This document shows, piece after piece, positions 17,520 through 27,346 of a stretch of DNA of 64,000 nucleotides. The stretch lies in the NCBI GenBank assembly GCA_038889235.1, contig JAWAHN010000001.1, positions 1,046,803 to 1,110,802 of the forward strand, read 5' to 3'. How positions within the stretch are numbered: the stretch's first letter is position 1; the number at the start of each line of letters is the position of its first letter. A program made the position numbers and the translations under genes. The DNA comes from Candidatus Jordarchaeales archaeon (GTDB lineage Archaea > Asgardarchaeota > Jordiarchaeia > Jordiarchaeales > Freyrarchaeaceae). Under the pieces are notes generated by a model, which worked only from the letters and a program-made list of their open reading frames with translations, ran no database searches and had not been told where the DNA came from.

Positions 17520-18131
17520 TCACTCTTCTCCCTTCAATGCCGCAATCACTCCATCTGGCTTGGCGTGGTTTTTACTCAAGTCTTCCTCTTTCTTCCCTGT
17601 TTTTTCCATCAGTTCTGCAATTAATCCGTCCAGAAACGCTAGGACATTGCTTTCGAAAAGTGTTCCCAATGGAGTTAGGGGAAAGTGTTCACCTTTTATT
17701 TGTCGAGAAAGGTAATCGCCCTCTATGTCGCTTTTTGTCCTTCCCTTTACTACAACAACATGGTCAGCCATTTTGCCAAGGGGTGAGTCTGGATACGAAG
17801 TGATGGCCACGACTTTTGCTCCTATTTCTTCCTTCGCTATCTTCGTGGTTTCCAGTACAAGTTTTGTAGTGCCAGATCCACTAATTGCTATAAGAATATC
17901 TCCTTCTCTAACTGCAGGGGTTATTGTTTCCCCAACAACAAAGACTTCGTATCCGAGGTGCATGAGGCGCATTGCAAAAGCGCGCCCCATTAACCCTGAT
18001 CTCCCCGCCCCTGCGACAAAAACCCTCTTTTTCTTCCTCCAAACTTCAAGCAAAAGCTCAACTAGTTTATCCACTTCCTCATCATTAATGTTTTCTATGC
18101 AGTCCGAAATTGACCTACAAATTTCAAGCAT
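17520..18131 (-). CDS. hxlB: 6-phospho-3-hexuloisomerase
   Basis: Sugar isomerase (SIS) domain protein interconverting hexulose 6-phosphate and fructose 6-phosphate. In archaea it usually runs in the direction that makes ribulose 5-phosphate and formaldehyde, which links to the pterin C1 carrier genes here. The Gly-Ala-Gly-Arg-Ser-Gly motif is near residue 41, Ile-Ser-Gly-Ser-Gly-Thr-Thr near 83, and the family's C-terminal Pro-Leu-Gly-Thr-Leu-Phe-Glu motif is present. The frame extends upstream to 18362, but the ATG at 18131 gives the usual ~203-residue length. Its partner hexulose-phosphate synthase is not adjacent. Confidence 0.85.
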   Translation of the reverse strand: MLEICRSISDCIENINDEEVDKLVELLLEVWRKKKRVFVAGAGRSGLMGRAFAMRLMHLGYEVFVVGETITPAVREGDILIAISGSGTTKLVLETTKIAKEEIGAKVVAITSYPDSPLGKMADHVVVVKGRTKSDIEGDYLSRQIKGEHFPLTPLGTLFESNVLAFLDGLIAELMEKTGKKEEDLSKNHAKPDGVIAALKGEE

Positions 18132-18282
18132 AGCCCTTTTTAAAGTTCTCAAGGCTATGACGCTCTTCAGCGTTTTTCGACCTCTTATCGAGGTAATCCC
18201 TAATAAAAACTTTTTTATTAAGCAGGTAATCCCTTCCACGTAGAAGGGGGCCGCCTTCCTACCAATTTCTCGGTGACTGGAT

Positions 18283-18756
18283 ATGGGACGTGGTAAATCA
18301 AAGTTCTTCGAGGCCGAGCTTAATTGGGTTAAAAACTTCATTTTCGAAATCTCAGTAAACAATTTCCCTAAATTTTACATGGATGAACTTCAACCAGTTG
18401 GAGAAGACTCCGCCCCTAATCCTGCAGATTACTTACTCGTCTCCGTGGGAGGCTGTATAGCGTCTTCTTTCTTATATTCCGCGCTAAAGTTCAGAATCCC
18501 TCTTAAAAAGTTGCAGATTAAGGTTCGAGGCGAGTACGTTCGAAAGAACAACCTAATACGGGTTGGTAGAATAAACGTTGAATTACATGCAGACTTAGAC
18601 GTCGAAAAGACTTCTTTTGAAGATCTAGAGTTTTGTGTAAACTCTTTCAGGAAGTACTGTTTTATTTCAGAATCAGTGAAAGAAGGAATCCCGATAGATA
18701 TCTCACTCATAATAGGAGATCGCGTCTTGAAAGTACCTTCTCACGAAGAGGAGTGA
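18283..18756 (+). CDS. OsmC-like peroxiredoxin-fold protein
   Basis: OsmC/Ohr-fold protein with both redox cysteines: one in Val-Gly-Gly-Cys-Ile-Ala-Ser-Ser (~residue 57) and one in Arg-Lys-Tyr-Cys-Phe-Ile-Ser-Glu-Ser (~126), matching the thiol peroxidase pair. The substrate may be an organic hydroperoxide or the role may be sulfur relay. The 3' end overlaps the convergent cysteine-cluster gene by 16 bp. Confidence 0.85.
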   Translation: MGRGKSKFFEAELNWVKNFIFEISVNNFPKFYMDELQPVGEDSAPNPADYLLVSVGGCIASSFLYSALKFRIPLKKLQIKVRGEYVRKNNLIRVGRINVELHADLDVEKTSFEDLEFCVNSFRKYCFISESVKEGIPIDISLIIGDRVLKVPSHEEE

Positions 18757-19106
18757 ATGATTTCCTTGTAAAGTCTTTTAAGTTTTGGACAAATTTCCTT
18801 TAATTCTCTCCTAGTAACTGTATGGCTGTTCGGACAAAGTTCGTCGCGAATGCACTTCCTTCCATCTTCCGAGAGGACAACCGGGTAGTAACGGCATCCT
18901 TCTGGCCTGTCCTCATAAACACTGCATAATCCATCTTTCAGAAAGAAGCAAGCTCCATTTACATTCCTCAGTTGGTAGACTCCGCTTGGAAGCCTAATAG
19001 CGAACTCTTCTCGTTTGAATCCTCTTCGTTCAAGTCTCTTAATATCTCTTATAGAAAGGAGCATTTGTGTGTCGTGGCAACACTTAGCACACTTGCTACA
19101 CTTCAT
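18741..19106 (-). CDS. YkgJ-type zinc/iron-chelating cysteine-cluster protein
   Basis: A 121-residue protein with the family's CxxCxxCC signature at the N-terminus, then Cys-Phe-Phe ... Gly-Leu-Cys-Ser-Val-Tyr-Glu-Asp-Arg-Pro-Glu-Gly-Cys-Arg-Tyr-Tyr-Pro in the middle and late cysteines (Cys-Ile, Leu-Cys-Pro, Ile-Cys-Pro). It probably binds zinc or an Fe-S cluster; the physiological role of the family is poorly defined. Confidence 0.85.
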   Translation of the reverse strand: MKCSKCAKCCHDTQMLLSIRDIKRLERRGFKREEFAIRLPSGVYQLRNVNGACFFLKDGLCSVYEDRPEGCRYYPVVLSEDGRKCIRDELCPNSHTVTRRELKEICPKLKRLYKEIIHSSS

Positions 19107-19118
19107 AGTCTCCCGCCG

Positions 19119-20093
19119 CTAACTCTTCACGCTTCCGTATTTTTCTACAAGCCACCTCACGTATCTCTTTATACCCTCCTCAGTCGACACCTTGGGTTTC
19201 CACCCTGTCTCCTTCAGTTTAGAAATGTCCAAGATTACCAAAGGGACGTCCCCAATCCAACCTCTCTCTCCCCCAGTGTAGCAGAACTCAACGTCAGTAA
19301 GCCCAAGCTCGCTGACGACTATTTTCGCTATCTCTCTCACCGTGGTAACCTCTTCGGAGCCAACATTGTAAACGTCAAACCCGGTAAATCGCTCCGTTAA
19401 GTGAATGGTAGCATCAACGCAGTCAGAAACGTATAGGTATGATTTAGTTTGGCTTCCATCACCCAGTATCTCTAACTTTTTAGGGTTCTTCTTAAGCTTC
19501 CAGTAAAAGTCATAGATGACCCCATGCGTTGATCGCGGCCCTATGATGTTTGCATACCTTAATGATAACGACGAAATACCGTAGCACGCATGGTAGGCTG
19601 AAAGGTACATTTCGCATGCAGCCTTAGCCGCTCCGTATGGACTTATGGGGCGCGGAGTCAGGTTTTCAGGTGTAGGAACTTGTTTCGCGTCGCCATAAAG
19701 CGTGCCTCCACTCGAAGCAAAAACCATTTTTCTAGCATCACTGTTCCTCATAGCTTCGAGCACATTTATGGTGCCCTGAACATTGATCTCATAATCCAAG
19801 CGTGGCTCAGATACGCTTCTTCTGACGTCCGCTTGGGCAGCAAAGTGAAAGACAATATCAACGTCTCTAACGCATTTCTCAACCTTCTCGTAGTCACGTA
19901 GATCACCCACAACAAGCTTAACCTTACCGCTCTTAATGTGCCCCTCGATATTTTCAACAGTTGATCCAGACAGGTTGTCTAGTACGACTACCTCGCACTC
20001 TCTTACAACTAACGCGTCAACCAAATGGCTACCTATAAAACCACATCCACCGGTAACCAGCGCCTTTATCCCTTCTATTCTCAAGGAGAACAC
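19119..20093 (-). CDS. NAD-dependent nucleotide-sugar epimerase (GalE-like)
   Basis: Extended short-chain dehydrogenase/reductase acting on nucleotide sugars, probably UDP-glucose/galactose type. The Rossmann motif Val-Thr-Gly-Gly-Cys-Gly-Phe-Ile-Gly-Ser is near residue 13, the catalytic Ser in Ala-Ser-Ser-Gly-Gly near 128 and Tyr-xxx-Lys in Pro-Tyr-Gly-Ala-Ala-Lys near 153. A GTG (20093) and a TTG (20084) are both possible starts; AAGAAGGG lies ahead of both. It likely feeds surface glycan or glycoprotein synthesis. Confidence 0.88.
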   Translation of the reverse strand: MFSLRIEGIKALVTGGCGFIGSHLVDALVVRECEVVVLDNLSGSTVENIEGHIKSGKVKLVVGDLRDYEKVEKCVRDVDIVFHFAAQADVRRSVSEPRLDYEINVQGTINVLEAMRNSDARKMVFASSGGTLYGDAKQVPTPENLTPRPISPYGAAKAACEMYLSAYHACYGISSLSLRYANIIGPRSTHGVIYDFYWKLKKNPKKLEILGDGSQTKSYLYVSDCVDATIHLTERFTGFDVYNVGSEEVTTVREIAKIVVSELGLTDVEFCYTGGERGWIGDVPLVILDISKLKETGWKPKVSTEEGIKRYVRWLVEKYGSVKS

Positions 20094-20135
20094 ACCCTTC
20101 TTACTTTAACCCGTCTACATCCTTATCAATCCGAA

Positions 20136-20990
20136 TTACTTACCCGTTCTTGCCGCGAGGTAATTAAAGGTTATCGTGAAGGAAAATGAGATGAACATAA
20201 GTATGGATGCCGCAAATGCCGCTGCAGGCCAAAGATGCTGTTCTACTAAGTCTACTATTAGCACAGGGACTGTCTTAACCGGTCCCATCACAACCAATGT
20301 AGCCCCGGTTTCCCCAAGACTTCTCGTAAACGCCAGTATTGCTCCCGATATTATGCCGGGCCTTATTACCGGTAGCGTCACTGTTGTAAAAGCTTTGAAC
20401 GGGCTAGCTCCAAGCACTCTCGCAGCTTCTTCGAGCGATATGTCATAGTTCATGAGCTGAGCATAGACGGATCTTATCACGTAAGGTGTTGTGAAAACAG
20501 TGTGCGCAAGTATTATCAGCCAGAGTCCGGGGGGTATTAGTGAAAGCCCTTTAGCTGACCCCCAAAATAGATAGACTGCAAATCCTAGCGCCGATGAGGG
20601 GACTATTAAGGGTACATTCGTCAATGTGTCCAAAAAGGTTATTCCTCGAACTTTCTTTCGTGCTAAGAAAAATCCTGCCGGCACCCCTACCGCCAAACCG
20701 ATCATCGTGACTACTGTTGCAATCAGGACGGAGTTTATTAGGCTTTCAATAAAGTTTCTACTTACGTTAGCCGTGGAATAGAAAAACTGATATTGTACTC
20801 CCTCAGTGGGGTCTAGTGTATATGGTGAATAGCTCCACCACCGCCAAGTGTAGTAAAAAATGTAGAATATCGGGGCGAAAACCACAAAGCACACTACTAT
20901 GAATGTCAACGCGTACCCTATGAATCTAACCGGCTTATAAGACATCACTTCATCAACCTTAAGCATTAACCTCGTCACTTTTCCTGGCAA
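20136..20990 (-). CDS. ABC import permease, second subunit
   Basis: CysW/ModB-like permease with six TM segments and the cytoplasmic EAA loop (Glu-Glu-Ala-Ala-Arg-Val-Leu-Gly-Ala) that docks the ATPase. The open frame reaches 21128 but the upstream permease ends at 21005. A GAGGTGG Shine-Dalgarno precedes the TTG at 20990; the ATG at 20966 is an alternative. It is the last gene of the binding protein-permease-permease operon and is similar in sequence to the first permease (Gly-Glu-Thr-Gly-Ala-Thr block near the fifth helix). Confidence 0.85.
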   Translation of the reverse strand: MPGKVTRLMLKVDEVMSYKPVRFIGYALTFIVVCFVVFAPIFYIFYYTWRWWSYSPYTLDPTEGVQYQFFYSTANVSRNFIESLINSVLIATVVTMIGLAVGVPAGFFLARKKVRGITFLDTLTNVPLIVPSSALGFAVYLFWGSAKGLSLIPPGLWLIILAHTVFTTPYVIRSVYAQLMNYDISLEEAARVLGASPFKAFTTVTLPVIRPGIISGAILAFTRSLGETGATLVVMGPVKTVPVLIVDLVEQHLWPAAAFAASILMFISFSFTITFNYLAARTGK

Positions 20991-21004
20991 TTCACCCACC
21001 TCTC

Positions 21005-21919
21005 TTAAACAGCTCTTGCGAAGGCCGCACCCATAATTTTCCTGAAAATAAAGATAGAAACGCACGCTATCCCTACTAATATAATGCTGAGAAAGGCTGC
21101 CGGTGTGATCAAGAGCCCTGCTTTCCACTCTACGACCAGTATTGGGGCTGTGGTGAACACTCCCGCAACCACTATTGTCGCTCCAGTTTCCCCCAAACTC
21201 CTAGTAAAAGCAAGAATTGAGCCAGCAAATATACCTGGGGCCATTAGAGGGAGGGTGATCGTCCTAAACCTTGTAAAGCTTTTTGCTCCAAGGGTTTGTG
21301 CTGCTTCAGAGTACGCTGGGTCTATGCTTTCAAGTACAGCGGAAAGCGTTCTCACAATGTATGGAAAAGTAAATGAGACGTGAGCGAGCAAAAGTAACGG
21401 TGGGATTCCCAGCACGTTACCTCCTATAATTTGATCGAGGCTAAACATTCCAGTGGTTGATCCTAAAAACCCGCTAACCCCCTCACGCGTCCCCCAGAAA
21501 ATCAGCGTAGCAAATCCTAATGCACTGGTTGGGGTGGCAAGTGGTATGTTGACCAAAGTGTCCAAGAAGCGGCGACCCGGGATATCTTTCTGAAGGACAA
21601 AGGCCACGGGAGTTCCTATAATGACATCTACAATAGTGGCATAGAAGGCCAGTTTAAATGAAAGAATCAAGCTCTCTTTTAGCATCTCCCACCTGGTTGA
21701 GTGTAAAATTGGGTGGTTGAATACATTATAGTCTACTTCCCACCAGTCAATTATGATGTAACTTGCGAGGTGTAGTATGGGTGCTAGTAGTAGCACAAAT
21801 ATAGCCAATAAAATGAGTGAATCTTTCAGTATTATGAACCACCTGGCGTAAAGGATTTTGTTCGTTATTTTTTCAATAGTAACTCTCGTGCTTGAAGTTT
21901 TGCCCTCCTGGTCATTCAT
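21005..21919 (-). CDS. ABC import permease, first subunit
   Basis: CysT/ModB-like inner-membrane permease with a ~40-residue cytoplasmic lead, six TM segments and the EAA loop (Ser-Glu-Ala-Ala-Gln-Thr-Leu-Gly-Ala). The ATG at 21919 overlaps the stop of the binding-protein gene (ATGA), which decides the start. It should form a heterodimer with the following permease; the ATPase is not in the operon and may be the one at 13203-14297. Confidence 0.88.
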   Translation of the reverse strand: MNDQEGKTSSTRVTIEKITNKILYARWFIILKDSLILLAIFVLLLAPILHLASYIIIDWWEVDYNVFNHPILHSTRWEMLKESLILSFKLAFYATIVDVIIGTPVAFVLQKDIPGRRFLDTLVNIPLATPTSALGFATLIFWGTREGVSGFLGSTTGMFSLDQIIGGNVLGIPPLLLLAHVSFTFPYIVRTLSAVLESIDPAYSEAAQTLGAKSFTRFRTITLPLMAPGIFAGSILAFTRSLGETGATIVVAGVFTTAPILVVEWKAGLLITPAAFLSIILVGIACVSIFIFRKIMGAAFARAV

Positions 21920-23073
21920 GCTGCTTGCACCCCTCTGTTCCGTACGGCATCCCACGTAATTATTGCGAGTTCTAGGATGAACCCAGGAGGTGGAGACAGT
22001 ATCTTTGAGGGTATTTCGGGGCTTACGCCTCTCTCGGGGTTGAAAATTGAGGGATCTAATTCAACACTCTTATTGGCTGGCCTAAAACCATACTTTTGAG
22101 CGGCTTTTTGTGCTTCCGGGCGCATAAGGTACTCGTAAAGCTTCTCAGCTGCAAAAACTTGGAGCGGAGTAACCCACGGTGCGTTCAGTATCACAAAAGG
22201 ATGGTCTGAGAGCAGAACCCCCTCCTCTGGATATACCGCTATTAATGAATCACCCCAAACTTGCCTTGCAGCCTTCGACTTTGCAATGACTACGCTTTCA
22301 TAAACCGCGAAAACAGATATTACGCCAGGTCCACCTTCAACGGCCCAGTCGCCGAAAAACCCTGTGCTTTCACCATACTGAACTGCTTCAGCCTCTAGGG
22401 CGGCGACCATGCTTTGAACACTCAGGTTTGCGAAGTCTAGGACAGTTAGCTCGCTAGGCTCCTTGCCTGCGGCGGCAGCAAATTGCAGGAGCACGATCAT
22501 TGCCCCACTATTCGAGAGGTGAGGATTTGTGTGGCCATACTTCAATACCCCTGCGCTCCCGTCCGGGTCCCTCATCGCGATGCTTATAAGCTCTTTTATT
22601 CCTTTAAACGGATATAGTTGGTAAAAACTATTGTTCCAAGTAGCCAAGACTATGGGAGAAATTACTAGCGGTCGTATGTTTACTTCATCCGCTATGTTCC
22701 ATCCGTATATTTCCCTCCACTTTTCATTTAGATAAGGAATCCATATCGACGATGCAGGGCTCCATACCACAGGACGTAGTTGTCCATTGACTATTTGCTT
22801 AACTGACTCTATACTCCCCATAGCTATAAAATTGCACTCAACATTTATGAAAAAGGTGCTTTCAAACCATTTCTCGAAACCTTCTTTTACCTCATCAATC
22901 CACTTCCTTTTCTCACTACCATAAACAAACGTCAATTTTACAGTCGGAATAGTTCCCTCAACGTTAACCAGTTTAGCCTGGGAAAACGCATACATCACAA
23001 AATAACCGACCATGAAGCCAACGAGAAATACGAGCAATATGAAAGCAAGGCTGTACCGCCGTCTCCTATACAT
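21916..23073 (-). CDS. membrane-anchored solute-binding protein of ABC importer
   Basis: Extracellular solute-binding protein. It has a basic N-terminus (Met-Tyr-Arg-Arg-Arg-Arg-Tyr), one TM helix (about residues 7-30) acting as signal-anchor, then a two-lobed type II binding domain with a Ser-Gly-Ala-Met helix start near the middle. The fold resembles sulfate/molybdate/iron-type binding proteins; the ligand cannot be told. A GGATGGTG Shine-Dalgarno supports the ATG at 23073; a TTG at 23109 gives 12 more residues. It is the first gene of the operon. Confidence 0.8.
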   Translation of the reverse strand: MYRRRRYSLAFILLVFLVGFMVGYFVMYAFSQAKLVNVEGTIPTVKLTFVYGSEKRKWIDEVKEGFEKWFESTFFINVECNFIAMGSIESVKQIVNGQLRPVVWSPASSIWIPYLNEKWREIYGWNIADEVNIRPLVISPIVLATWNNSFYQLYPFKGIKELISIAMRDPDGSAGVLKYGHTNPHLSNSGAMIVLLQFAAAAGKEPSELTVLDFANLSVQSMVAALEAEAVQYGESTGFFGDWAVEGGPGVISVFAVYESVVIAKSKAARQVWGDSLIAVYPEEGVLLSDHPFVILNAPWVTPLQVFAAEKLYEYLMRPEAQKAAQKYGFRPANKSVELDPSIFNPERGVSPEIPSKILSPPPGFILELAIITWDAVRNRGVQAA

Positions 23074-23207
23074 CACAACACCATCCAACTCTTGAAATCT
23101 ATCGCCCAATTACCCTTGTTAGGCATGCCTCTAAAAACGTTTCTTAGAAATACAAGTAATGCAGGTCCCCTGACTCTATCAAGACTTTTAAACATGACAA
23201 GGCAAAG

Positions 23208-24830
23208 TCATCCTTTCTTACACAATATTTTCTTCCCTTTACTAATTTCTCTTAATATAGCTTCACCATAGCTCGTGTTTTTTCTTAGTTTAATTTTACC
23301 CGTTCCATTCGCTTTCAACGTGAAAAGGTATTTATCGTCAGCGTAAACATCGACGTTTGCCCCTGCATAATCTTCAGGTAGCGTAATAACAACATGTTTC
23401 TTCCTTTCCTCGATCTCCACGGGTACCTCTTCTCTAGTTGCCGCCCTCTCCCTTTTCTTCTCAGCCTTCCTTATTCTTTCCTGAAAGATGGGAACTACAA
23501 CCGTTTGTTCGCCAAAAGTATATATCTCGTATAGCAGTTTGCCAGTTTCAAAGTCTCTCACTTCTATCACGGGTCTCGCAAGGTCTGCTTCAGTCATCCC
23601 TGTTGGAACTTTAACTGTGATGTTTAATGAAAGAACTTGTTGCACTTTTCCATCTTCAATAAAGATAACAGTGTCTATCACTCTGCATATGAGGCCCAAA
23701 TCCACCCGTCCTATGAACCTCTGAATGGCGTCTATAGGCTTAGACGCGTGGACGACACCTACAAGCCCTACTCCTGCAAATCTTAAGTCGGCGAATATCT
23801 GGAAGTCCTTTGTCTTCCTAAGCTCGTCGTATATACAGTAGTCCGGCCTTACAAGTAGGAGGACGTCTGCGGTTCGTTCCATGTCTCCTCCCAGAGCTGT
23901 GTATTGTGTTATCTCCGGGCTAACTTGCAAGTCTCTTGGCTTCTCAAGTGTCTTGACGATTTTTCCCTGTTTCTGGTAAAACTCTGCTAGGGCACTTGCG
24001 AATGTAGACTTCCCCGCGCCCGGTCTCCCAGCAATAAGTATTCCCTCCGCCTCCTCCATCAACCTCTTCTTCAGTTTTTCGGAGGGAGCATAGTCGTCTA
24101 GTGTCACTTTCAGTATTGGACGTACAGCTGTGATCTCCATTCTCTCAGAGAATGGTGGCCTAGTTATAGCTATGCGGTACTCTCTCAGTTGTATAACGGT
24201 TGCCCCCTCCTCGTCTATTTCAATAAAACACCTAGGTGTACTTTTGGCTTCCTCTATTATTTGTGAAGCCAGCTCTTCCAGCTCCGCTCTAGTTAACGGT
24301 TTATCTGACAGTTTTTCGAGTCTCCAGTTTCCAGGGGCCCCACGCTTAGTTAGTGGGGGCACATCTTCTTTTAGGTGAACCGAAAGCGAGTCCTCCAAAA
24401 AGAAGTCTTGAATCCTCTTCTTTTCTCTCTTCTCTTCCTTTATTAGTAGCACATTTATTCCTTCAGCCTCACACATCGCTGCCTGGATGTAATCGCTAGT
24501 AATAAGGGTCGCAGAGTGTTTTTCAGTCTCGCGCCGAATCAGATTGTCAAGTTCTCCTCCAGGAGCTAGTTTTACTTGTTGAAGCGTAGGTCTCTCACCA
24601 ACGATCTTTATCTTAACCTTCCCATTCTTCTCAAGCTGTCTGAGCCTTCTCAACTCTTCAAGGCCATGAAAACCCGTTGCTTTGGCCATATTTGCCTGGT
24701 GTTCTATTTCAGCCAAAACAACCTGAGGTATTATAATCTCGACTTCATCCCCAAACTTTCCAGCTTCAATGTCCCTCGAAATTCCTGAGCCAACAAGCAC
24801 ACTAGTATCCACGACGTATCGTGCAACCAA
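23208..24830 (-). CDS. PIN-domain ATPase (PINA-type)
   Basis: Fusion of an N-terminal PIN nuclease-like domain (residues ~1-130; Val-Val-Asp-Thr-Ser start, Thr-Ser-Asp-Tyr near 112), a type II secretion/PilT-like ATPase (Walker A Gly-Arg-Pro-Gly-Ala-Gly-Lys-Ser-Thr near 262, Asp-Glu box near 320, His in Val-Val-His-Ala near 345) and a C-terminal KH-like/basic tail. The architecture matches the archaeal PINA family, reported in Sulfolobus as a hexameric Holliday-junction migration ATPase. TTG start with AGGAAG ahead. Confidence 0.85.
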   Translation of the reverse strand: MVARYVVDTSVLVGSGISRDIEAGKFGDEVEIIIPQVVLAEIEHQANMAKATGFHGLEELRRLRQLEKNGKVKIKIVGERPTLQQVKLAPGGELDNLIRRETEKHSATLITSDYIQAAMCEAEGINVLLIKEEKREKKRIQDFFLEDSLSVHLKEDVPPLTKRGAPGNWRLEKLSDKPLTRAELEELASQIIEEAKSTPRCFIEIDEEGATVIQLREYRIAITRPPFSERMEITAVRPILKVTLDDYAPSEKLKKRLMEEAEGILIAGRPGAGKSTFASALAEFYQKQGKIVKTLEKPRDLQVSPEITQYTALGGDMERTADVLLLVRPDYCIYDELRKTKDFQIFADLRFAGVGLVGVVHASKPIDAIQRFIGRVDLGLICRVIDTVIFIEDGKVQQVLSLNITVKVPTGMTEADLARPVIEVRDFETGKLLYEIYTFGEQTVVVPIFQERIRKAEKKRERAATREEVPVEIEERKKHVVITLPEDYAGANVDVYADDKYLFTLKANGTGKIKLRKNTSYGEAILREISKGKKILCKKG

Positions 24831-24902
24831 AACTTCCTACCTCACCTTAATAATTTAAAAGCGTTTACTTAGATTGAAAAACAAAAGGAGAAGCTATTAG
24901 CA

Positions 24903-25481
24903 TTAACGTGCGGAAAGCGCTATTCTCTCTATCTGGTCTTTCTGTCTTACAGCATAGCTTTTAAGGTCGTTGTTGGCGGCAAGTATGATTTCCTCTGCAA
25001 GACACTCATCTATCGTTTTCCTGTTGCCGAAACTTTTCTTTCTGGCTCCCTCTGTTAAGAATCTCAGTGCGAGGTCGACACGCCTCATGGGTGCAACGTC
25101 ACAAGAGGTAAAGTATATTGCTCCACCATAGATCAATCTGCTAGTTTCCTCACGAGGTGCAGAGTTCTCTATTGCTCTCACAAGCACTTGTATCGGGTTT
25201 TCCCCAGTTTTGAGCTCAATTAGCTTAAATGCGTTCCTAACAATGTTTAATGCTTTAATTTTCTTCCCAGTATTTTCTCCTGGACGCATGAGCTTATTAG
25301 CAAGTCTCTCAACTATCGGAACATTCGCCTTCATGAACCTTCTATGCTCATGTCTTCCCCCAGTGTGTGGCACTAGAACTGGTTTAAGACTTATATATTG
25401 TTTAAGACCTGGATCCCGTACTTCGATGTTTGACGTGTCCCATATTCCAAAAACTTTAATTTTCGTTTCCTCGCCGCTCAA
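24903..25481 (-). CDS. rpsG: 30S ribosomal protein uS7
   Basis: Small-subunit head protein. It has the archaeal S7 core ([12 protein letters not shown]; [10 protein letters not shown]; C-terminal [10 protein letters not shown]). TTG start with GGGAGG upstream. It is paired with rpsL as usual, but not followed by tef1a on this strand: the next gene is PIN-ATPase. Confidence 0.94.
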   Translation of the reverse strand: MSGEETKIKVFGIWDTSNIEVRDPGLKQYISLKPVLVPHTGGRHEHRRFMKANVPIVERLANKLMRPGENTGKKIKALNIVRNAFKLIELKTGENPIQVLVRAIENSAPREETSRLIYGGAIYFTSCDVAPMRRVDLALRFLTEGARKKSFGNRKTIDECLAEEIILAANNDLKSYAVRQKDQIERIALSAR

Positions 25482-25498
25482 AGTTGCGTGTCCTCCCT

Positions 25499-25939
25499 TT
25501 ACCGTATAGGTTTTTCTTTCTTGCCAGCAAGAAGCGCTTCGAGGGAGACTCCGTTAACTTTAATAACCTTCCAGCGTATCCCTGGGAGGTCTCCCATGGA
25601 CCGCCCTTTCCTACCTCCAATACCCTCAACTATCACTTCATCGTGTTCGTCCACAAAGAGGAGGGCTCCGTCTCCGGGGAGAAATGCTGTTATCTGTTTT
25701 CCATTCTTGGCGAGCTGCACACGAACGGCCTTCCGTATAGCAGAGTTAGGCTGCCTAGCCTCTATACCTACCTTCTCAATCACTATTCCTCGCGCCTGAG
25801 GGGCTCCCATGAGAGGGTCTACTTTAAGCTTAAGTTTCAAGGCTCTCCTCTTAAAGTATATGCTGCTCCACTTAAACTTCTTACGTTTCTTGGCCAGTGT
25901 ACGGGCGGCGAACTCGCCTTTAGGTGCCTTTTTGCCCAT
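25499..25939 (-). CDS. rpsL: 30S ribosomal protein uS12
   Basis: Decoding-centre ribosomal protein. The archaeal S12 motifs are clear: Arg-Gln-Pro-Asn-Ser-Ala-Ile-Arg-Lys near residue 63 and the Phe-Leu-Pro-Gly-Asp-Gly segment near 86. It is 17 bp upstream of rpsG. In most archaea it directly follows nusA; here 3.9 kb of other genes intervene. Confidence 0.95.
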   Translation of the reverse strand: MGKKAPKGEFAARTLAKKRKKFKWSSIYFKRRALKLKLKVDPLMGAPQARGIVIEKVGIEARQPNSAIRKAVRVQLAKNGKQITAFLPGDGALLFVDEHDEVIVEGIGGRKGRSMGDLPGIRWKVIKVNGVSLEALLAGKKEKPIR

Positions 25940-26124
25940 CTCTCGTACCTCTCTTCAGAGGTTATCATTATCAAGCTGAGATCATCTACTTAAATACTTG
26001 TCGCGTCCTCCCTGTAAGCATGCCATTTAATTATAGCAAATAAATGTTAGAGCCCCTCAAAGGGAACAAGGTTTAAAATGTTGCTTTTCCCTCTGTTTTG
26101 CAAGTCTCGGAAAAAGGCGGCGTC

Positions 26125-26862
26125 ATGACGGCTGTGATATGCATGAGTATCAAAATTCATCTAAAAAAAGAATACAATTTTGAGGGGTGCACTTTCATAA
26201 CAGGATTCCATAGTGCAATAGGCGAAGTAGGCTACATCGCTATCAGGCACATTGTTAAAACCCTAAACCCTGAAAGAATAGGTGTAATCGAGACGAAGCT
26301 TTTCCCTCCGTTCGTCTGGTTTAAAGGCGACGGCATTGCGTTCCCTTTCGAGCTCCTTAAGCATGACGACTTCGTCATACTTTTCCCTAGAATTTTACCT
26401 CATGGAGATGAGCACAAGGACTTCGCTTTTACAGTCGCGGACTGGGTTATAAAAGAAAAGTTTAGTAGAGCAATTCTAATAGGTGGGCTTGACAGTCGAT
26501 TTAGGCAAGAAAATGAACTTTTCAGAGTGGTTTCTACTAAAGCAGGTTATTCGGAGGCGTTAAAACTTGGCGCATCTTTTTTAGACGAAGAACTAGGCAT
26601 TTTTGGCCCCTTAGCTCTAATGCTGGCATGCTTCGAACTAAACAGCTTCCCAGCTGTAGCTATCCTACCCTTTGCTGAGCGAGGCCGGCCAGACCCTAGA
26701 GCAGCAGCGGTCGCCGTTGACATTTTAAGAGAAAAGTATGGCCTATCGGTGAAAAGCGACCCACTAATACAAGATGCGAGGGAAATAGAGGCAGAGATCG
26801 AAAAAATATTGAGGCAGCAAGAGAAAGTCTCCGGCGGCGGAGAAGAAGGAATGTACATTTAA
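26125..26862 (+). CDS. PAC2 family protein (proteasome-assembly-chaperone-like)
   Basis: Belongs to the PAC2 superfamily, related to eukaryotic proteasome assembly chaperone 2; the archaeal role is unproven. It shows the family's Phe-His-Ser-Ala-Ile-Gly-Glu-Val-Gly start, the central Ile-Leu-Ile-Gly-Gly-Leu block, Gly-Ala-Ser-Phe-Leu ... Gly-Ile-Phe-Gly-Pro-Leu, and Ala-Glu-Arg-Gly-Arg-Pro-Asp-Pro-Arg-Ala-Ala. The ATG at 26125 has AAGGCGG ahead; a TTG at 26098 also lies in frame, close to the predicted transcription start from the TATA-like GTTTAAAATG at ~26070. Confidence 0.8.
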   Translation: MTAVICMSIKIHLKKEYNFEGCTFITGFHSAIGEVGYIAIRHIVKTLNPERIGVIETKLFPPFVWFKGDGIAFPFELLKHDDFVILFPRILPHGDEHKDFAFTVADWVIKEKFSRAILIGGLDSRFRQENELFRVVSTKAGYSEALKLGASFLDEELGIFGPLALMLACFELNSFPAVAILPFAERGRPDPRAAAVAVDILREKYGLSVKSDPLIQDAREIEAEIEKILRQQEKVSGGGEEGMYI

Positions 26863-27298
26863 TCACCCACATATCCACTACCGGGAGCAAAGGTAACTTG
26901 TCTCCGCCTTACCAAAAGCAAGCTCTTGCTGGCCACTGTTATTTTTGAGTACCTTTTTCGATCTCCTTGTTGACTTTTGTTTGCCGCCTCGCCCTTTAAA
27001 ATATCAATTTTTACATTTTTCACGCCACTTCTCAAACTCACTTTCCCCCCTAAGTGTGTCGTGTGTCTTTCGTCACGGAATCTCATTTTTGTCCCGGAAA
27101 GCCGCCGTCTGAATTTTGGCACTATGCGAATAGTCTGAGGCAAGGCTTCACGGAATCATCTTGCAAGTAATAGTTCTTCTCGTAGTGAAAATGTGTATCG
27201 TGAAAGACGAGAAAACGTATCTCTCCCGGCTTCCAGTCTACTTTTAAGTTAACCTTGTTCGTTAAGTGTGTAAATATCGGGATGAGTTGCTTTCTGAA
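26863..27298. other. gene-poor region before tRNA-Arg
   Basis: No convincing gene. One 94-codon minus-strand frame (26859-27143) is basic, TTG-started, lacks a clear Shine-Dalgarno and resembles no family I know. The right end carries the tRNA-Arg promoter (AATTTAAATCCC, ~27300-27311). Confidence 0.4.
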
Positions 27299-27299
27299 A

Positions 27300-27311
27300 G
27301 AATTTAAATCC
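27300..27311 (+). promoter_or_regulatory. TATA box for tRNA-Arg
   Basis: GAATTTAAATCCC-type archaeal TATA element about 40 bases before the mature tRNA-Arg 5' end. Confidence 0.5.
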
Positions 27312-27346
27312 CCTCACTGCTCTACTCATATGTAGGCGGGTCGTTA

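Noticed and set aside
26859-27143. 94-codon basic ORF as a gene
   Set aside because: TTG start, no Shine-Dalgarno, no recognisable motif, overlaps the PAC2 stop; left as intergenic.
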